Origin: JAPOVO01 sp026708165
GTDB taxonomy: Bacteria; Chloroflexota; UBA11872; VXNJ01
NCBI GenBank assembly: GCA_965208775.1
Contig: OZ242360.1
Location: 2,294,001 to 2,358,000 of the forward strand
Direction of reading: 5' to 3'
DNA: 64,000 nucleotides
Shown: positions 42,771 through 51,911 of the stretch, piece by piece
Layout of the letters: each line of letters begins with the position of its first letter
Numbering within the stretch: position 1 is the first letter of the stretch
Notes under the pieces: generated by a model
Seen by the model: the letters and a program-made list of their open reading frames with translations, nothing else
Databases searched by the model: none
Told to the model about the DNA's origin: nothing
Program-made: the position numbers and the translations under genes

Positions 42771-44894
42771 CTAGATGAAGATCGGCGCCAGCACCAATGT
42801 GATCGTGCTCAGGAGCTTGACGAGCACGTGCAGCGACGGTCCGGCCGTGTCCTTGAACGGATCTCCTACGGTGTCGCCTACAACGGCGGCGGCGTGAGTC
42901 TCGGAGCCTTTCTGGACGGTCGTGCCGTCGGCTTCCTTCATTTCGCCTGCTTCGATGAACTTCTTGGCATTGTCCCAGGCTCCGCCGCCGTTGTTCATGA
43001 CGGTTCCGAGGATCACACCGGCGATGGTGCCCACCATAAGCAAGGCGGCCTCAGCTTCGGCGCGCAGGATTACTCCCACGACGACCGGAGCGATCACGAC
43101 CAGGAGACCGGGAGCGATCATGTTTTTGAGCGCGGAGCGGGTGGCTATGTCAACCGCGGCCTGATAGTCGGGCTTCTCGGAGCCGTCCATGATCCCGGGA
43201 TGCTCCCGAAACTGACGGCGCACTTCCTGGATGATTGCACTCGAAGCTATTCCGACGGCCCGTATGGCCAGGGCGCTGAAGAGGAAGACCAACATGGCGC
43301 CGAGCATGGCGCCAATGAAGACCTCTACCTTGGCGATGTCCACGGAGTGGAGACCGGCCTTTTCGAGGTAGGCGCTGAAGAGCAGGAACGCGGCCAGCGC
43401 CGCCGAGCCGACGGCGTAGCCCTTGGTGAGGGCCTTGGTGGTGTTGCCGACGGCGTCGAGGTCGTCGGTTATGCGCCGAGCATCCTCGCCCGCGCCGGAG
43501 AACTCGGTTATTCCGCCGGCGTTATCGGTGATGGGGCCGAACGTGTCCATCGCGAGGATATAAGCGGCGCTCATCAGCATTCCCATGGTGGCGACGGCGG
43601 TACCGAAGATGCCGCCGGCGACCGGGTTGTCCGTGACTAGCCCGAGAGCTTCGACACCCTCACGACCGCAGATGAAGGAGGCTCCCAGCGCGACAGCAAT
43701 GACGATGATGGGCGCCGCAGTCGTCTCGAATCCGACGGCGATCCCGGAAATGATGTTGGTCGCGGGACCCGTCCTCGACGCCTCGGCGATGTCGCGGACT
43801 GGCCGCCAGGTGCCGGCTGTGTAGTACTGGGTGATGTAGACGAACGCGATGCTGGTCAGGATTCCGACCATCCCGGCGAGGAAGAACCAGATGCTGTCGA
43901 GCATTACGAGGGTGGCGAACAACATTCCGAGCGTCGAGAGACCGGCGGTAATCCAGTATCCGATGTCCAACGCGCGCTGCGGGTCCTTGACCATCGAAGG
44001 GCGGATTGCGATCAGCCCGACGAGCGAGGCGATGAGACCAAGACCGCGGACGACCAGCGGGAAGAGGATCCAGGCTTCGTTCTGGCTTCCGGTGGCTATG
44101 TAGAGGGCTACTCCGAGGATCATGGCGCCGATGTTCTCGGCGGCGGTCGATTCGAAGAGGTCGGCGCCGCGTCCTGCGCAGTCGCCGACGTTGTCGCCGA
44201 CGAGGTCGGCCACAACAGCGGCGTTTCGGGGGTCGTCTTCGGGAATGCCGGCCTCGACCTTGCCGATGATGTCGGCTCCGACGTCAGCGGCCTTGGTGTA
44301 GATTCCGCCGCCGAGCTGGGCGAACAGCGCGACGAAGCTGGCTCCGAACCCGTAGCCGACGATGAGGAACGGGGCAAGAGCGGGGTTGTCGAGTCCACCA
44401 AAGAGAAGGAAGAGCACGTAAACTCCGAGCAAGCTCAGAGCCACGACGAGAATCCCGGAGATCGCGCCGCCGCGAAGCGCCACGGTAAGCGCGTCGCCTA
44501 GTGAGGATTCGGCGGCGCGGGCGGTGCGGACGTTGGCCTTGACCGCGGCCAGCATTCCTATGACTCCCGCTAGTCCGGAGCTGAACGCGCCGATTATGAA
44601 GGCGACGCCGGTGTGCCAGGCGAGGCTGAAGCCACTAATCTCCTCGACGTCTTCACCTGGAGGCGTTTCGGCCCCGAAGACGCCCACGATGGCCGCGAGG
44701 ATAAGCGCTCCGAGCACGGCCAGAATCGCGATAGTTCGGTACTGACGGTTGAGGAAAGCCACCGCCCCTTCGTATATGAAGCCGCCAACCTCGCGCATCC
44801 GCTCGCTGCCTTGATCACGCCGAAGCATGTCCCAAGTCAGGTATGCAACGAACAGCAGGGCGAGCAAAATCGAACCGGGAACTATCCAGATCAT
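42771..44894 (-). CDS. hppA: Membrane-bound H+-translocating pyrophosphatase, K+-independent type
   Basis: This 707-residue protein has about 16 membrane helices. The pyrophosphate-binding motifs are DVGADIIGKVEAGIPEDDPRN and DNVGDCAGRGADLFES. Two known subtype markers point to K+-independent proton pumps: Lys in GNTTKA and RG in GDCAGRGADL. It hydrolyses cytoplasmic pyrophosphate and pumps protons outward, saving energy from biosynthesis. The ATG at 44894 is chosen because GAGGAG lies four bases upstream; an earlier start at 44939 adds 15 residues without support. It lies 113 bases downstream of hisC on the same strand. Confidence 0.95.
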   Translation of the reverse strand: MIWIVPGSILLALLFVAYLTWDMLRRDQGSERMREVGGFIYEGAVAFLNRQYRTIAILAVLGALILAAIVGVFGAETPPGEDVEEISGFSLAWHTGVAFIIGAFSSGLAGVIGMLAAVKANVRTARAAESSLGDALTVALRGGAISGILVVALSLLGVYVLFLLFGGLDNPALAPFLIVGYGFGASFVALFAQLGGGIYTKAADVGADIIGKVEAGIPEDDPRNAAVVADLVGDNVGDCAGRGADLFESTAAENIGAMILGVALYIATGSQNEAWILFPLVVRGLGLIASLVGLIAIRPSMVKDPQRALDIGYWITAGLSTLGMLFATLVMLDSIWFFLAGMVGILTSIAFVYITQYYTAGTWRPVRDIAEASRTGPATNIISGIAVGFETTAAPIIVIAVALGASFICGREGVEALGLVTDNPVAGGIFGTAVATMGMLMSAAYILAMDTFGPITDNAGGITEFSGAGEDARRITDDLDAVGNTTKALTKGYAVGSAALAAFLLFSAYLEKAGLHSVDIAKVEVFIGAMLGAMLVFLFSALAIRAVGIASSAIIQEVRRQFREHPGIMDGSEKPDYQAAVDIATRSALKNMIAPGLLVVIAPVVVGVILRAEAEAALLMVGTIAGVILGTVMNNGGGAWDNAKKFIEAGEMKEADGTTVQKGSETHAAAVVGDTVGDPFKDTAGPSLHVLVKLLSTITLVLAPIFI

Positions 44895-45007
44895 GTTCTC
44901 CTCAAGCAAAAGCTGGCGGTATAAGACGGTGCCGGGCAATCACGCAAATGAACGCAATAGTCTACTTGAATGGCCGCCCGGTAGCTAAGCGCTTGAGACC
45001 GGATCCG

Positions 45008-46063
45008 CTACGACTCTTTCAAAGCCGCTTGAATGGCATCGAAAAGCGTGTCCAGCTCTGCCTGGCTACCGATGGATATGCGAAGGGCGTTGCTGACCAT
45101 CGGGTTGTCTGAGAAGTGCCGGACAAGGATCCCGCGTTCGCGAAGATAGTCCAAGGTGCTCACGGCCGAGTGGTTGCCGAAGTCGACGAGAATGAAATTC
45201 GCCCGCGACGGGTGGACCCTCAACCCCAACTCGCCGCTGAGCCTTTGGGAGAGACGGTCTCGACGCCGGGCCGCGTCGGCCCATGACTTGGCGGCCCAGG
45301 TCTCGTCGCCGAGCGCGGCGACGGCGGCAATCTGTGCGGCGCTGCTGACGTTGTACGAGTCCTTGACCTTCATCACGTTGGCGGCCAGCTCCTTGGACGC
45401 GAACATGTAGCCCACGCGCAGGCCTGCGAGACCGTACGCCTTGGACAGGGAACGGGCCACACAGACGTTGGGATATTTCCCGACGAGCTGCGAGCAGCCT
45501 TTGCCGGAGAAATCGGCGTAGGCTTCGTCGAGCACTACCAAGTTCTGACCGGACTCGCATATCTCGGCGATCTGTTCGACGGGGTACCACGTGCCGGCGG
45601 GATTGTTGGGATTGGTGATGAAGAGGACGGCGCCGCGTGTGGAGCAGAGCTTGCGGACGGGCAGAGAAAAGTCGTCTGCGAGCGGCACCTCCACGTTTCT
45701 TGCGCCCTGGATCTGGGACAGGACCGGATAGAGCGAGTAGCTGGGCACGGTGTAAACAACGCTGTCGCCGGGGTCGCAGGTGACTCTTATGAGCAGATTG
45801 AGGATGTCGTCGGAGCCGTTTCCGACGACGAACTGGTCCGGCTCGGCGTTGAATCGCCGGGCGAGCTCGTTACGCAAGGCGCTCGACGAGGCGTCGGGAT
45901 AGAGTCGGAGCGCGGCCGGGTCGATTGAGTGGATCGCCTCAAGCGCGGCGGGCGAGCACTCGACGTTCTCGTTGGTGTTGAGCTTTATCCAGCCGCCACT
46001 TCTGGGCTGTTCGCCCGGGACGTAGCCGCTCATTGCGGCGACATTTTTGCGGATGGTTACCAA
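45008..46063 (-). CDS. hisC: Histidinol-phosphate aminotransferase
   Basis: This 351-residue class I/II PLP aminotransferase has an N-terminal KLNTNENVECSP, FVVGNGSDDILNLLIR, TNPNNPAGTW, the PLP-contact VVLDEAYADFSG, Schiff-base Lys in ARSLSKAYGLAGLRVGY, and a C-terminal Arg in ALRISIGS. It makes histidinol phosphate from imidazole acetol phosphate with glutamate. No other his gene lies nearby; in such isolated positions the enzyme may also serve aromatic amino acids. Length is normal for HisC. The gene is convergent with none and lies just upstream of hppA on the minus strand. Confidence 0.9.
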   Translation of the reverse strand: MVTIRKNVAAMSGYVPGEQPRSGGWIKLNTNENVECSPAALEAIHSIDPAALRLYPDASSSALRNELARRFNAEPDQFVVGNGSDDILNLLIRVTCDPGDSVVYTVPSYSLYPVLSQIQGARNVEVPLADDFSLPVRKLCSTRGAVLFITNPNNPAGTWYPVEQIAEICESGQNLVVLDEAYADFSGKGCSQLVGKYPNVCVARSLSKAYGLAGLRVGYMFASKELAANVMKVKDSYNVSSAAQIAAVAALGDETWAAKSWADAARRRDRLSQRLSGELGLRVHPSRANFILVDFGNHSAVSTLDYLRERGILVRHFSDNPMVSNALRISIGSQAELDTLFDAIQAALKES

Positions 46064-46261
46064 GTTCGGTCAGCCACGATAGTGCAGGTTGGAGCGGCCT
46101 TCGATCAGACGCTTCGAGCGCGGTCACCCATTCAGTCTAGTTTCGACCCTCGGATAGTCACAAACGCGCGGGGGCCGCTTATTGTGCAGGCGGTCGACCG
46201 TTGATAACATTTTTTCAGACGCAAAAGCTGGGAGGCTTCTTGAAGGCGGCTGCTTCCCGGC

Positions 46262-47416
46262 ATGACAAGTCTTAGAAACGACAGCAACCACGCCCGAATC
46301 GTTATAGCCGCCAACAACCGCATAGGCGCCGGTTGGGCCGGAGATTCCTCAGCAATTTCGATTGACCGCGAGGCTCTGAGGGTCGTGTCGGAATACTGCT
46401 CCGGCATTTCCGCGGACGCCCTGCTGATCGCCGGGGACCTGTTCGATTCACCCGCTCCGTCTCCCGATTGTCTCTTGTTTGTTGCGGGCGTGCTTGCCGA
46501 CTTGAGAAAGGCGGGCGTGTTCGTCGGCGCGATATGCGGCGATGGCGATCTACCGGCGGCGCGGACGGCTTCCGCAATAGATTTGTTCGCGCGACTGGGA
46601 TTGCTTGTCGACCTTGATGGGATTGCGGTGAGCGATCATTTCCCCTTGCGAGCGGGGCCGCTAACAGTTGCGATTTCAAGTCTTCCGCGCCTAGCTAAGA
46701 ACGAGTGTAATGGCCCAGTTTTAGACCGGCTGGACCGGCGGAAGCCGGCTGATTTTCATCTCCTGATGACCCACGCGGCGATGGAGGGGGCGGTCGGAGC
46801 GCGCGCGACGGAGTCTGCCATCAACGTCGATGCGATTCGCGCGCTTGTTGGCGTGAACGTGCTGGTATGCGGGCAGCCACTCGCTTCGAGCAGCGCAATG
46901 GTCGGCGATACGGCCGTTGTGATGCCAGGGAGTCCCTTTGGCCCGCCGTCCGAGTGCGGTTTCGTGAGGCTGGACGTTTCGGCGAAGGGGATCCAAGACG
47001 TAGCGGTCATACAGGGTCTGGCGCAGGAGCCAATTGAAATCCCGATTCCGGCGAGCAAGCTGGCGGACGGCGGATTGACCGTGTTGAAGCAGGAGATCGA
47101 ACCCAAACTGGTGCCGGGCGCGGAAGTGCTGGTGTCAATAGTGGGGCGGCTGGATATCGAATCGTTCAGAGAGTCCGGACTGGCCGAGCTCTCGCGGTGG
47201 GCGTCGAAACGCTGCGCGCGGTTTGCAATCGACCTCGGCGGGCTTAGAGTTCAGTCGGGCAGCAACAGCCTAAACCCGCGGGAGAGCATCTCACCGTTCG
47301 ACGAGGTGCACAGCACTGCCGAGGCGCTTACCAACGCGAGCGGAGCAGGGAACGGCACTTTCTCGGAAGCAGCCGAATTGCTCCTAAAGTCCCTTCGAGC
47401 CGAATTCGGGTCGTAA
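46262..47416 (+). CDS. SbcD/Mre11-fold (YhaO-like) protein with degenerate nuclease site
   Basis: This 384-residue protein shows the calcineurin-like fold order of SbcD/YhaO nucleases but with eroded metal motifs. The first D-x-H is N18-N-R20 (IAANNRIG), GDLFD (58-62) is intact, GNHD reads GDGD (93-96), the MTHAAMEG histidine is kept, and the final GHxH is GQPL. Loss of four metal ligands makes nuclease activity doubtful. It is followed by 18 bases and a Rad50/SbcC/YhaN-like ATPase, the usual partner. A regulatory or structural Mre11-like subunit is inferred. Cytosolic; no signal peptide. Confidence 0.75.
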   Translation: MTSLRNDSNHARIVIAANNRIGAGWAGDSSAISIDREALRVVSEYCSGISADALLIAGDLFDSPAPSPDCLLFVAGVLADLRKAGVFVGAICGDGDLPAARTASAIDLFARLGLLVDLDGIAVSDHFPLRAGPLTVAISSLPRLAKNECNGPVLDRLDRRKPADFHLLMTHAAMEGAVGARATESAINVDAIRALVGVNVLVCGQPLASSSAMVGDTAVVMPGSPFGPPSECGFVRLDVSAKGIQDVAVIQGLAQEPIEIPIPASKLADGGLTVLKQEIEPKLVPGAEVLVSIVGRLDIESFRESGLAELSRWASKRCARFAIDLGGLRVQSGSNSLNPRESISPFDEVHSTAEALTNASGAGNGTFSEAAELLLKSLRAEFGS

Positions 47417-47434
47417 CGTTCTGCTGAGTTTGCA

Positions 47435-50212
47435 TTGCTAGTCATCCGCTCGATCCGCTGCACCAATTTCAAGGGGGTGGCGTACCTCGACCTGAAGATG
47501 CAAGCGTCCGGCTGTGTCTTGGTTGAAGGTCCGAACGAGGCCGGAAAGACTAGTGTGCTCGATGCGGTCCGGTTTGCGGTCACAGGACTTGCGCCGCCCG
47601 GGACCGCGCCCGAATCGCTAATACGGACCGGGGCTTCAGAGTCAACCGTATTCGTCGAGCTTGTGGGCGACCGCCATTCCATCGAACTGGAACGGGTCAT
47701 TTCGAGATCGAAACGGAATGAGGTCCGCGTTGCGATGCGGGATGGGCTTGCCCGGTCTACGACGGAATCGGAAGACGAAGCCGTCGACCGCCTAGACCAC
47801 GCGTTTGGATTGAGCGCGGAGAACCTCAACGAGGCCTGCTTCGTCGGCGTCGACGATACGTCTACCGCCCCGGGCGGCAGGCAGTCGACAGGCGGTCGAG
47901 GATGGAGTCCGCCGCGGCGTTACGAATTGCGCCGAGTGGCAGACAGCCTGGGAGAGGTCTCGGAATTCGAAGACGACTTAGAGGCAGCGCGGGAGCGGCT
48001 GGACCTGGTTCAAGCGGGCGAAAGGCTGGCATCGGCCAAGGAGGAACTCGCGGCGCTGCAACACATGCTTGATCTGGTGCGGATCCACAAGGCGCTGGTC
48101 GATCTTCGCTCGGCGGAGGCCGACGTAGTGTCGGTCCGTCGAGCCGCCGCCGAACTGGAAGATAACCGCGCCGAATTGCGGGAAGAGCTCCGGCAGTCGG
48201 AGCGGCTGGCGGCGACGCGCACGCTTGTGGACGCGCTGCGCGGCTCGCTCGAGGCGGATGCGGAGGCGGCTGACAATCTGGTCTCAATTGAAACGGAAAT
48301 GGATGCCCAGCGCGATTCTGTTGATGACGGGGTCGCGGTGCGCCGCAGGCTTGCCGTGCTGAATGAGGCCCGAAGGTGCCTGGAGGAAGCGAGCCGATTC
48401 GAGTCAGAAGCGAGAGAGATCGCCGAGCGCAAGGCACCGCTCGAGAACCTGGCCGCGACGCTTAAGGGTCTGGTAGAGCGCCGGTCGCGAATCATCGAGT
48501 CGCCGGGATTTGGCGTTCCCTTTGGAGATTCGAACGCAACGGACGTGAGGTCGAGCGGGAGAGACGTCCGTTCGGCATCCGGTCAGTCGGCCTGGCAGCG
48601 AATGTCGATGGGCCTGGGGCTTCCCCCCGCAATCGAGCGATACTGGAATGGGTGGCCGACGAGCGCGGTTGCGGCTACCGGAGGCGCCTTTGTTGCGTTG
48701 GCGGCCGTCGCAGCTCTGCTCGTTGTCGGCGACAAATCGAGTCTGGCGACGCTCGCGCCGGCCGCGGCGCTGGCCGCGGCGGCATTGGGGCTTATGGCCT
48801 ACTCGGCCGTAGCGGTGTTCCAGAGCGACGGCTCCGGTGTGGACGCGGGGGGCACAGGCGCGGACATCGCGTCCAGTCCGCCGATGGACACTCATCCGCT
48901 CGCCGGGACCGACCAGGAAATTGCCGCGATCGAGGATCGGTTGTCACGGTCCGATCTTGAAGCGCTGCGAGCCAGCCATGCCCTAGCACTGGCGGAGCGT
49001 AAGAAACTTCGCCGCGAAGCCGCCGAGCTGCTGGAGCAGATGGGGCTGGCGGCGAGGGCGGAGGATGTCGACCGCGAGGTCGCGCGGCTCGAAGAAAGAC
49101 TAGAAACGTTGGAGAGCGCGGGATCCCAGACTGAGCGGCTCGAGGCAGAACTTCAAATAGTGCGAACGAGGCGCGAGGAGATCAGGAGCAACGCGGCGCA
49201 GCGGATGCAGCGTTTGCGCGAGCTTTGGCCGGACGCCGTGCTGGGAGACTTTCCCGACGCGCGGGAACTGGACGCGCTTCGCGACACGACGGAAGTCGCG
49301 GGGGCGGAGGACCCAGTCGTGGTTTCCCGACGCATGGCCGAACTATCCGCCCGCATAGCCAGCGTCGAGACGTTGCTTGAAGAGCGCGAGGCCGAATACG
49401 ACGAGTCGGTTGGCGTTCTGTCGTCTTTGGCCGAAGAAGCCGGAATTACGCTGGACCGAGGTGACGTTGAATCCTCTCTATTGACGGCGCTGCCCGATCT
49501 GACGCGGGCGTCGGGCCGGGACGAGAACAGGATTGAGGCCGACATCGCGTCGCTAAAGGGGAGGGTCGAGGTTGATCGGGCCGACGTCGAATCGCAAGAG
49601 ACGGCGCTTGGTTTGAGCTGGCAAGACCTCGATGTTGGACAGTCGAAGGCCCAGGTCGAGCGTCTCGAACGGGAGATCATCATTCGCAAACAGGCCGCTC
49701 AAATAGCGGCCAAGGCCGACGCCGCATTCGTTCGCAAGGCTGCCGCCCGGGCGGAATACCTGGGGCGAGAACTGCTTCCCGCGTTCGTCGGCGAGAGATA
49801 CTTCGACCTGCGCGTAAGGCCGTCAGGAGGCGTCGAGGTCTGGGACGAGCGCGGCTCGTGCTGGCTGCCCGTCGCCGGCGCATCCACAGGCCTTCGTCAG
49901 CAGGTGAGCCTGGTGCTGCGGCTGGCGCGTTCAACCACGGCTCTGACACCCGCGGCGGCGGGTACTCCGGCATTTCTGTTTCTGGATGATCCGGCGTCCG
50001 GCTCGGATCGGGTTCGGCGGCAGAGAATCGTCGAGGCCGTGACCGCGAGCACGATAAGGGACGTATTCCGGCAAGTGTTCGTCTTTGCGGTTGCGGGGGC
50101 GCTCGACCCGCGGCAGTTCGACTACCAGGTCTTGCTGGACAACGGGACGGTGAGGTCGTCAACTTTGCCCGAGTTCGGGCGCGCGCCGGTCGAGACGACG
50201 GCGGGAGCGTAG
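47435..50212 (+). CDS. YhaN/SbcC-like AAA ATPase with coiled coils and two internal membrane segments
   Basis: This 925-residue protein has an N-terminal ABC-type ATPase half with Walker A GPNEAGKTS (32-40), long coiled-coil stretches, two hydrophobic segments near residues 408-430 and 440-462, more coiled coil, and a C-terminal half with the signature-like STGLRQQVSLVL and Walker B FLFLDDP. Rad50/SbcC proteins have a zinc hook at the centre; here membrane helices occupy that place, as in Bacillus YhaN. It pairs with the SbcD-like gene upstream. Start TTG 47435 leads directly into the conserved IRCTNFKGV. A role in DNA end handling at the membrane is inferred. Confidence 0.83.
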   Translation: MLVIRSIRCTNFKGVAYLDLKMQASGCVLVEGPNEAGKTSVLDAVRFAVTGLAPPGTAPESLIRTGASESTVFVELVGDRHSIELERVISRSKRNEVRVAMRDGLARSTTESEDEAVDRLDHAFGLSAENLNEACFVGVDDTSTAPGGRQSTGGRGWSPPRRYELRRVADSLGEVSEFEDDLEAARERLDLVQAGERLASAKEELAALQHMLDLVRIHKALVDLRSAEADVVSVRRAAAELEDNRAELREELRQSERLAATRTLVDALRGSLEADAEAADNLVSIETEMDAQRDSVDDGVAVRRRLAVLNEARRCLEEASRFESEAREIAERKAPLENLAATLKGLVERRSRIIESPGFGVPFGDSNATDVRSSGRDVRSASGQSAWQRMSMGLGLPPAIERYWNGWPTSAVAATGGAFVALAAVAALLVVGDKSSLATLAPAAALAAAALGLMAYSAVAVFQSDGSGVDAGGTGADIASSPPMDTHPLAGTDQEIAAIEDRLSRSDLEALRASHALALAERKKLRREAAELLEQMGLAARAEDVDREVARLEERLETLESAGSQTERLEAELQIVRTRREEIRSNAAQRMQRLRELWPDAVLGDFPDARELDALRDTTEVAGAEDPVVVSRRMAELSARIASVETLLEEREAEYDESVGVLSSLAEEAGITLDRGDVESSLLTALPDLTRASGRDENRIEADIASLKGRVEVDRADVESQETALGLSWQDLDVGQSKAQVERLEREIIIRKQAAQIAAKADAAFVRKAAARAEYLGRELLPAFVGERYFDLRVRPSGGVEVWDERGSCWLPVAGASTGLRQQVSLVLRLARSTTALTPAAAGTPAFLFLDDPASGSDRVRRQRIVEAVTASTIRDVFRQVFVFAVAGALDPRQFDYQVLLDNGTVRSSTLPEFGRAPVETTAGA

Positions 50213-50218
50213 GAAGAC

Positions 50219-50677
50219 ATGGCGTCGTCGACGATCCCGAACTCGCGGACAACCGAATATCGCGGGAAAACGCGAGGAGTCAACAAGTCCTTCTACGTTT
50301 GGCGGCGGAGCCTCGTGTTTGCAGTGGGCGTGGCGCTTGGGCTGTGCGTCCTCGGAACGCTCTATCTGCTGCTGTTTACGCATCCGTCGATAGGCGGCAA
50401 TCTCGCAGCGTTTTACGCGCTGGCCGGGTTCGGCAGCTTCTTTGGACTTTGGCTGGGGGGCTATATGCTCCGGCGACTGGCGGAGCCATACCGCGCTCAT
50501 CCAGCGGACTGCTGGCCCTGCACGCGGCAGGCCCTTCTAGGGTCTGTCGGGATCATGATCAGCCTGTTCTTGGCTCCGACGGGCAAGCTGGGGGTGCCCG
50601 CAGTCCTGTTGATAGCAGTGGGCATCGTGGGCGCGGAGGCTGCGCTGACGTGGCGCGCGATGAGGAGGAGTGAATAA
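50219..50677 (+). CDS. Small membrane protein of unknown function
   Basis: This 152-residue protein has a basic N-terminus and about four hydrophobic segments (roughly residues 30-52, 58-80, 102-120 and 124-142). No catalytic motif is visible; a WPCTRQ stretch contains one Cys. AGGAAG overlaps the stop of the preceding ATPase gene and serves the ATG at 50219, so it belongs to the same operon. It could anchor or regulate the membrane-spanning ATPase, but that is conjecture. The end overlaps the start of the following methyltransferase frame. Confidence 0.65.
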   Translation: MASSTIPNSRTTEYRGKTRGVNKSFYVWRRSLVFAVGVALGLCVLGTLYLLLFTHPSIGGNLAAFYALAGFGSFFGLWLGGYMLRRLAEPYRAHPADCWPCTRQALLGSVGIMISLFLAPTGKLGVPAVLLIAVGIVGAEAALTWRAMRRSE

Positions 50678-51456
50678 CCACCGACCACGCATTCACGCCC
50701 AGACGGGACTGTTATGCGGCGCTCACGGACTACTACGACGCGGAGCATGACGGCTTTTTAGAAGACGTACAGTTCTACCGGGACCTCGCCAGTGTTGCAG
50801 GACCCGACGTTCTGGACTTGGCGTGCGGGACGGGCAGAGTTGGGCTCAGACTGGCGGCGAGCGGCCTGCGCGTGGTCGGGGTGGACTCGTCCGAGGCGAT
50901 GCTGAACATAGCTGAAGCCAAGCGGCGGCAAGACCAACTTCCGATGGATCTTCGCCTTATCGATATGCGATGCCTGGATTTTGCGGATCGGTTCGACCTG
51001 GTGGTCTGCGCCCTCGATTCGTATGGGCACATGCTGACCATCGAGGACCAGGAATCGTGTCTCGCGGGTGTTTTCAGAGCACTGAAACCGGGCGGCGTAT
51101 TGGCGATCGACGTGATGAATCCCAATCCGGAAATGCTCTCGGCGAGGGACGGGGTGGTGATGCTTCAGTCGGACTTCGAGGGACCGGACGGCGCCGACGT
51201 GAGACACTTCGTGTCCTGGCAGGTGAACTACGAAGCGCAGCAGGTGGCGGTCGAGCACATGTATGACTCGATTGGGCCTGACAACACAGTCAAGCGCCGG
51301 CAGTGCGGTTTGGGTCTGCGCTTCTTCCACCGTTTCGAGATGGAGGCGCTGGTGCGCGGGGCGGGCTTGACAGTTCGGAGCGTCTACTCGGATTACGACC
51401 GCTCGGAATACAGAATCGACGGCGAGCGGATGCTGGTTATCGCGTCGCGAGAGTAG
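50674..51456 (+). CDS. Class I SAM-dependent methyltransferase with apparent ATA start
   Basis: This protein of about 260 residues has the SAM-binding glycine motif VLDLACGTGRVGLRLA, the acidic VVGVDSSEAML, DLVVCALDSYGHM and LKPGGVLAIDVMNP. A TTG at 50818 would cut off the start of the fold, including DVLDL and the preceding YYDAEHDGFLEDVQFYRDLA helix. In-frame upstream there is no ATG, GTG or TTG; ATA at 50674 follows GAGGAGGAG (50662-50670) and overlaps the preceding stop as ATAA. The frame from ATA reads MTTDHAFTPRRDCYAALTDYY, a plausible N-terminus. Substrate unknown. Confidence 0.75.
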   Translation: MTTDHAFTPRRDCYAALTDYYDAEHDGFLEDVQFYRDLASVAGPDVLDLACGTGRVGLRLAASGLRVVGVDSSEAMLNIAEAKRRQDQLPMDLRLIDMRCLDFADRFDLVVCALDSYGHMLTIEDQESCLAGVFRALKPGGVLAIDVMNPNPEMLSARDGVVMLQSDFEGPDGADVRHFVSWQVNYEAQQVAVEHMYDSIGPDNTVKRRQCGLGLRFFHRFEMEALVRGAGLTVRSVYSDYDRSEYRIDGERMLVIASRE

Positions 51457-51604
51457 CCGGTGGTTCCTTCGTCAGGCCGAGGGCAAGCTCAGGGAAGTCC
51501 AGATTCGCCATGCAGGGTTGAATGGCGATTGCGAGGAGACGGCTCGCGAATCCGGCTCCCGGCAAACGTGGCTGATTCTCGGCATTCGGGCGGGGCAGGA
51601 AAAG

Positions 51605-51668
51605 CGATTTTCATGAAGGTTCTTGAAAATTACCCTGTGAACTTTGAAAAACGAGGGAAAAACAGGGT
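51605..51668. repeat. ACCCTGTGAA-type intergenic repeat, copy B
   Basis: The segment is similar to 41030-41085. It also forms a palindrome, ACCCTGT near 51632 with ACAGGGT near 51662, which could fold as a 7-bp stem. Confidence 0.7.
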
Positions 51669-51714
51669 GTTTGACGATGGTTGATACGGCGTGTAGAGGG
51701 GAATGTGGATTCCG

Positions 51715-51803
51715 GCTCCTATCGAGCACGGTGCGGGCCCTTCGACCCTTCGACAAGCTCGGGCAGGCGTGCTCAGGACAGGCTTTTCGACAGAGTGACG
51801 ATA
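51715..51803. repeat. Relative of the 41226-41381 element
   Basis: Contains CTTCGACAAGCTCGGGCAGG, CTCAGGACAGGCTTTTCGAC and AGTGACG in the same order as the right half of the element at 41226-41381, but the left end is diverged. Confidence 0.55.
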
Positions 51804-51911
51804 GAGGGACTGCGCGCGAGGGGGGTATTCGTCCGAGAAGATTCTGTTCTCGGCGGCGATTCGGTGTACGGTTTAGTTTCATGCACGCGTCTGAAGGGAA
51901 CAGGTGACGGA

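Larger units (their letters stand above)
51457..51911. other. Repeat-containing intergenic region before the aminotransferase gene
   Basis: About 455 bases without a recognisable gene. It holds an ACCCTGTGAA element (51605-51668) followed by a short repeat segment (51715-51803) of the type seen at 41226-41381. A frame open from 51681 through this region into the aminotransferase is only an extension through repeats. Confidence 0.65.

Noticed and set aside
51681..51911. N-terminal extension of the aminotransferase by 77 residues
   Set aside because: The extension is encoded by intergenic repeats and precedes the family's normal start.
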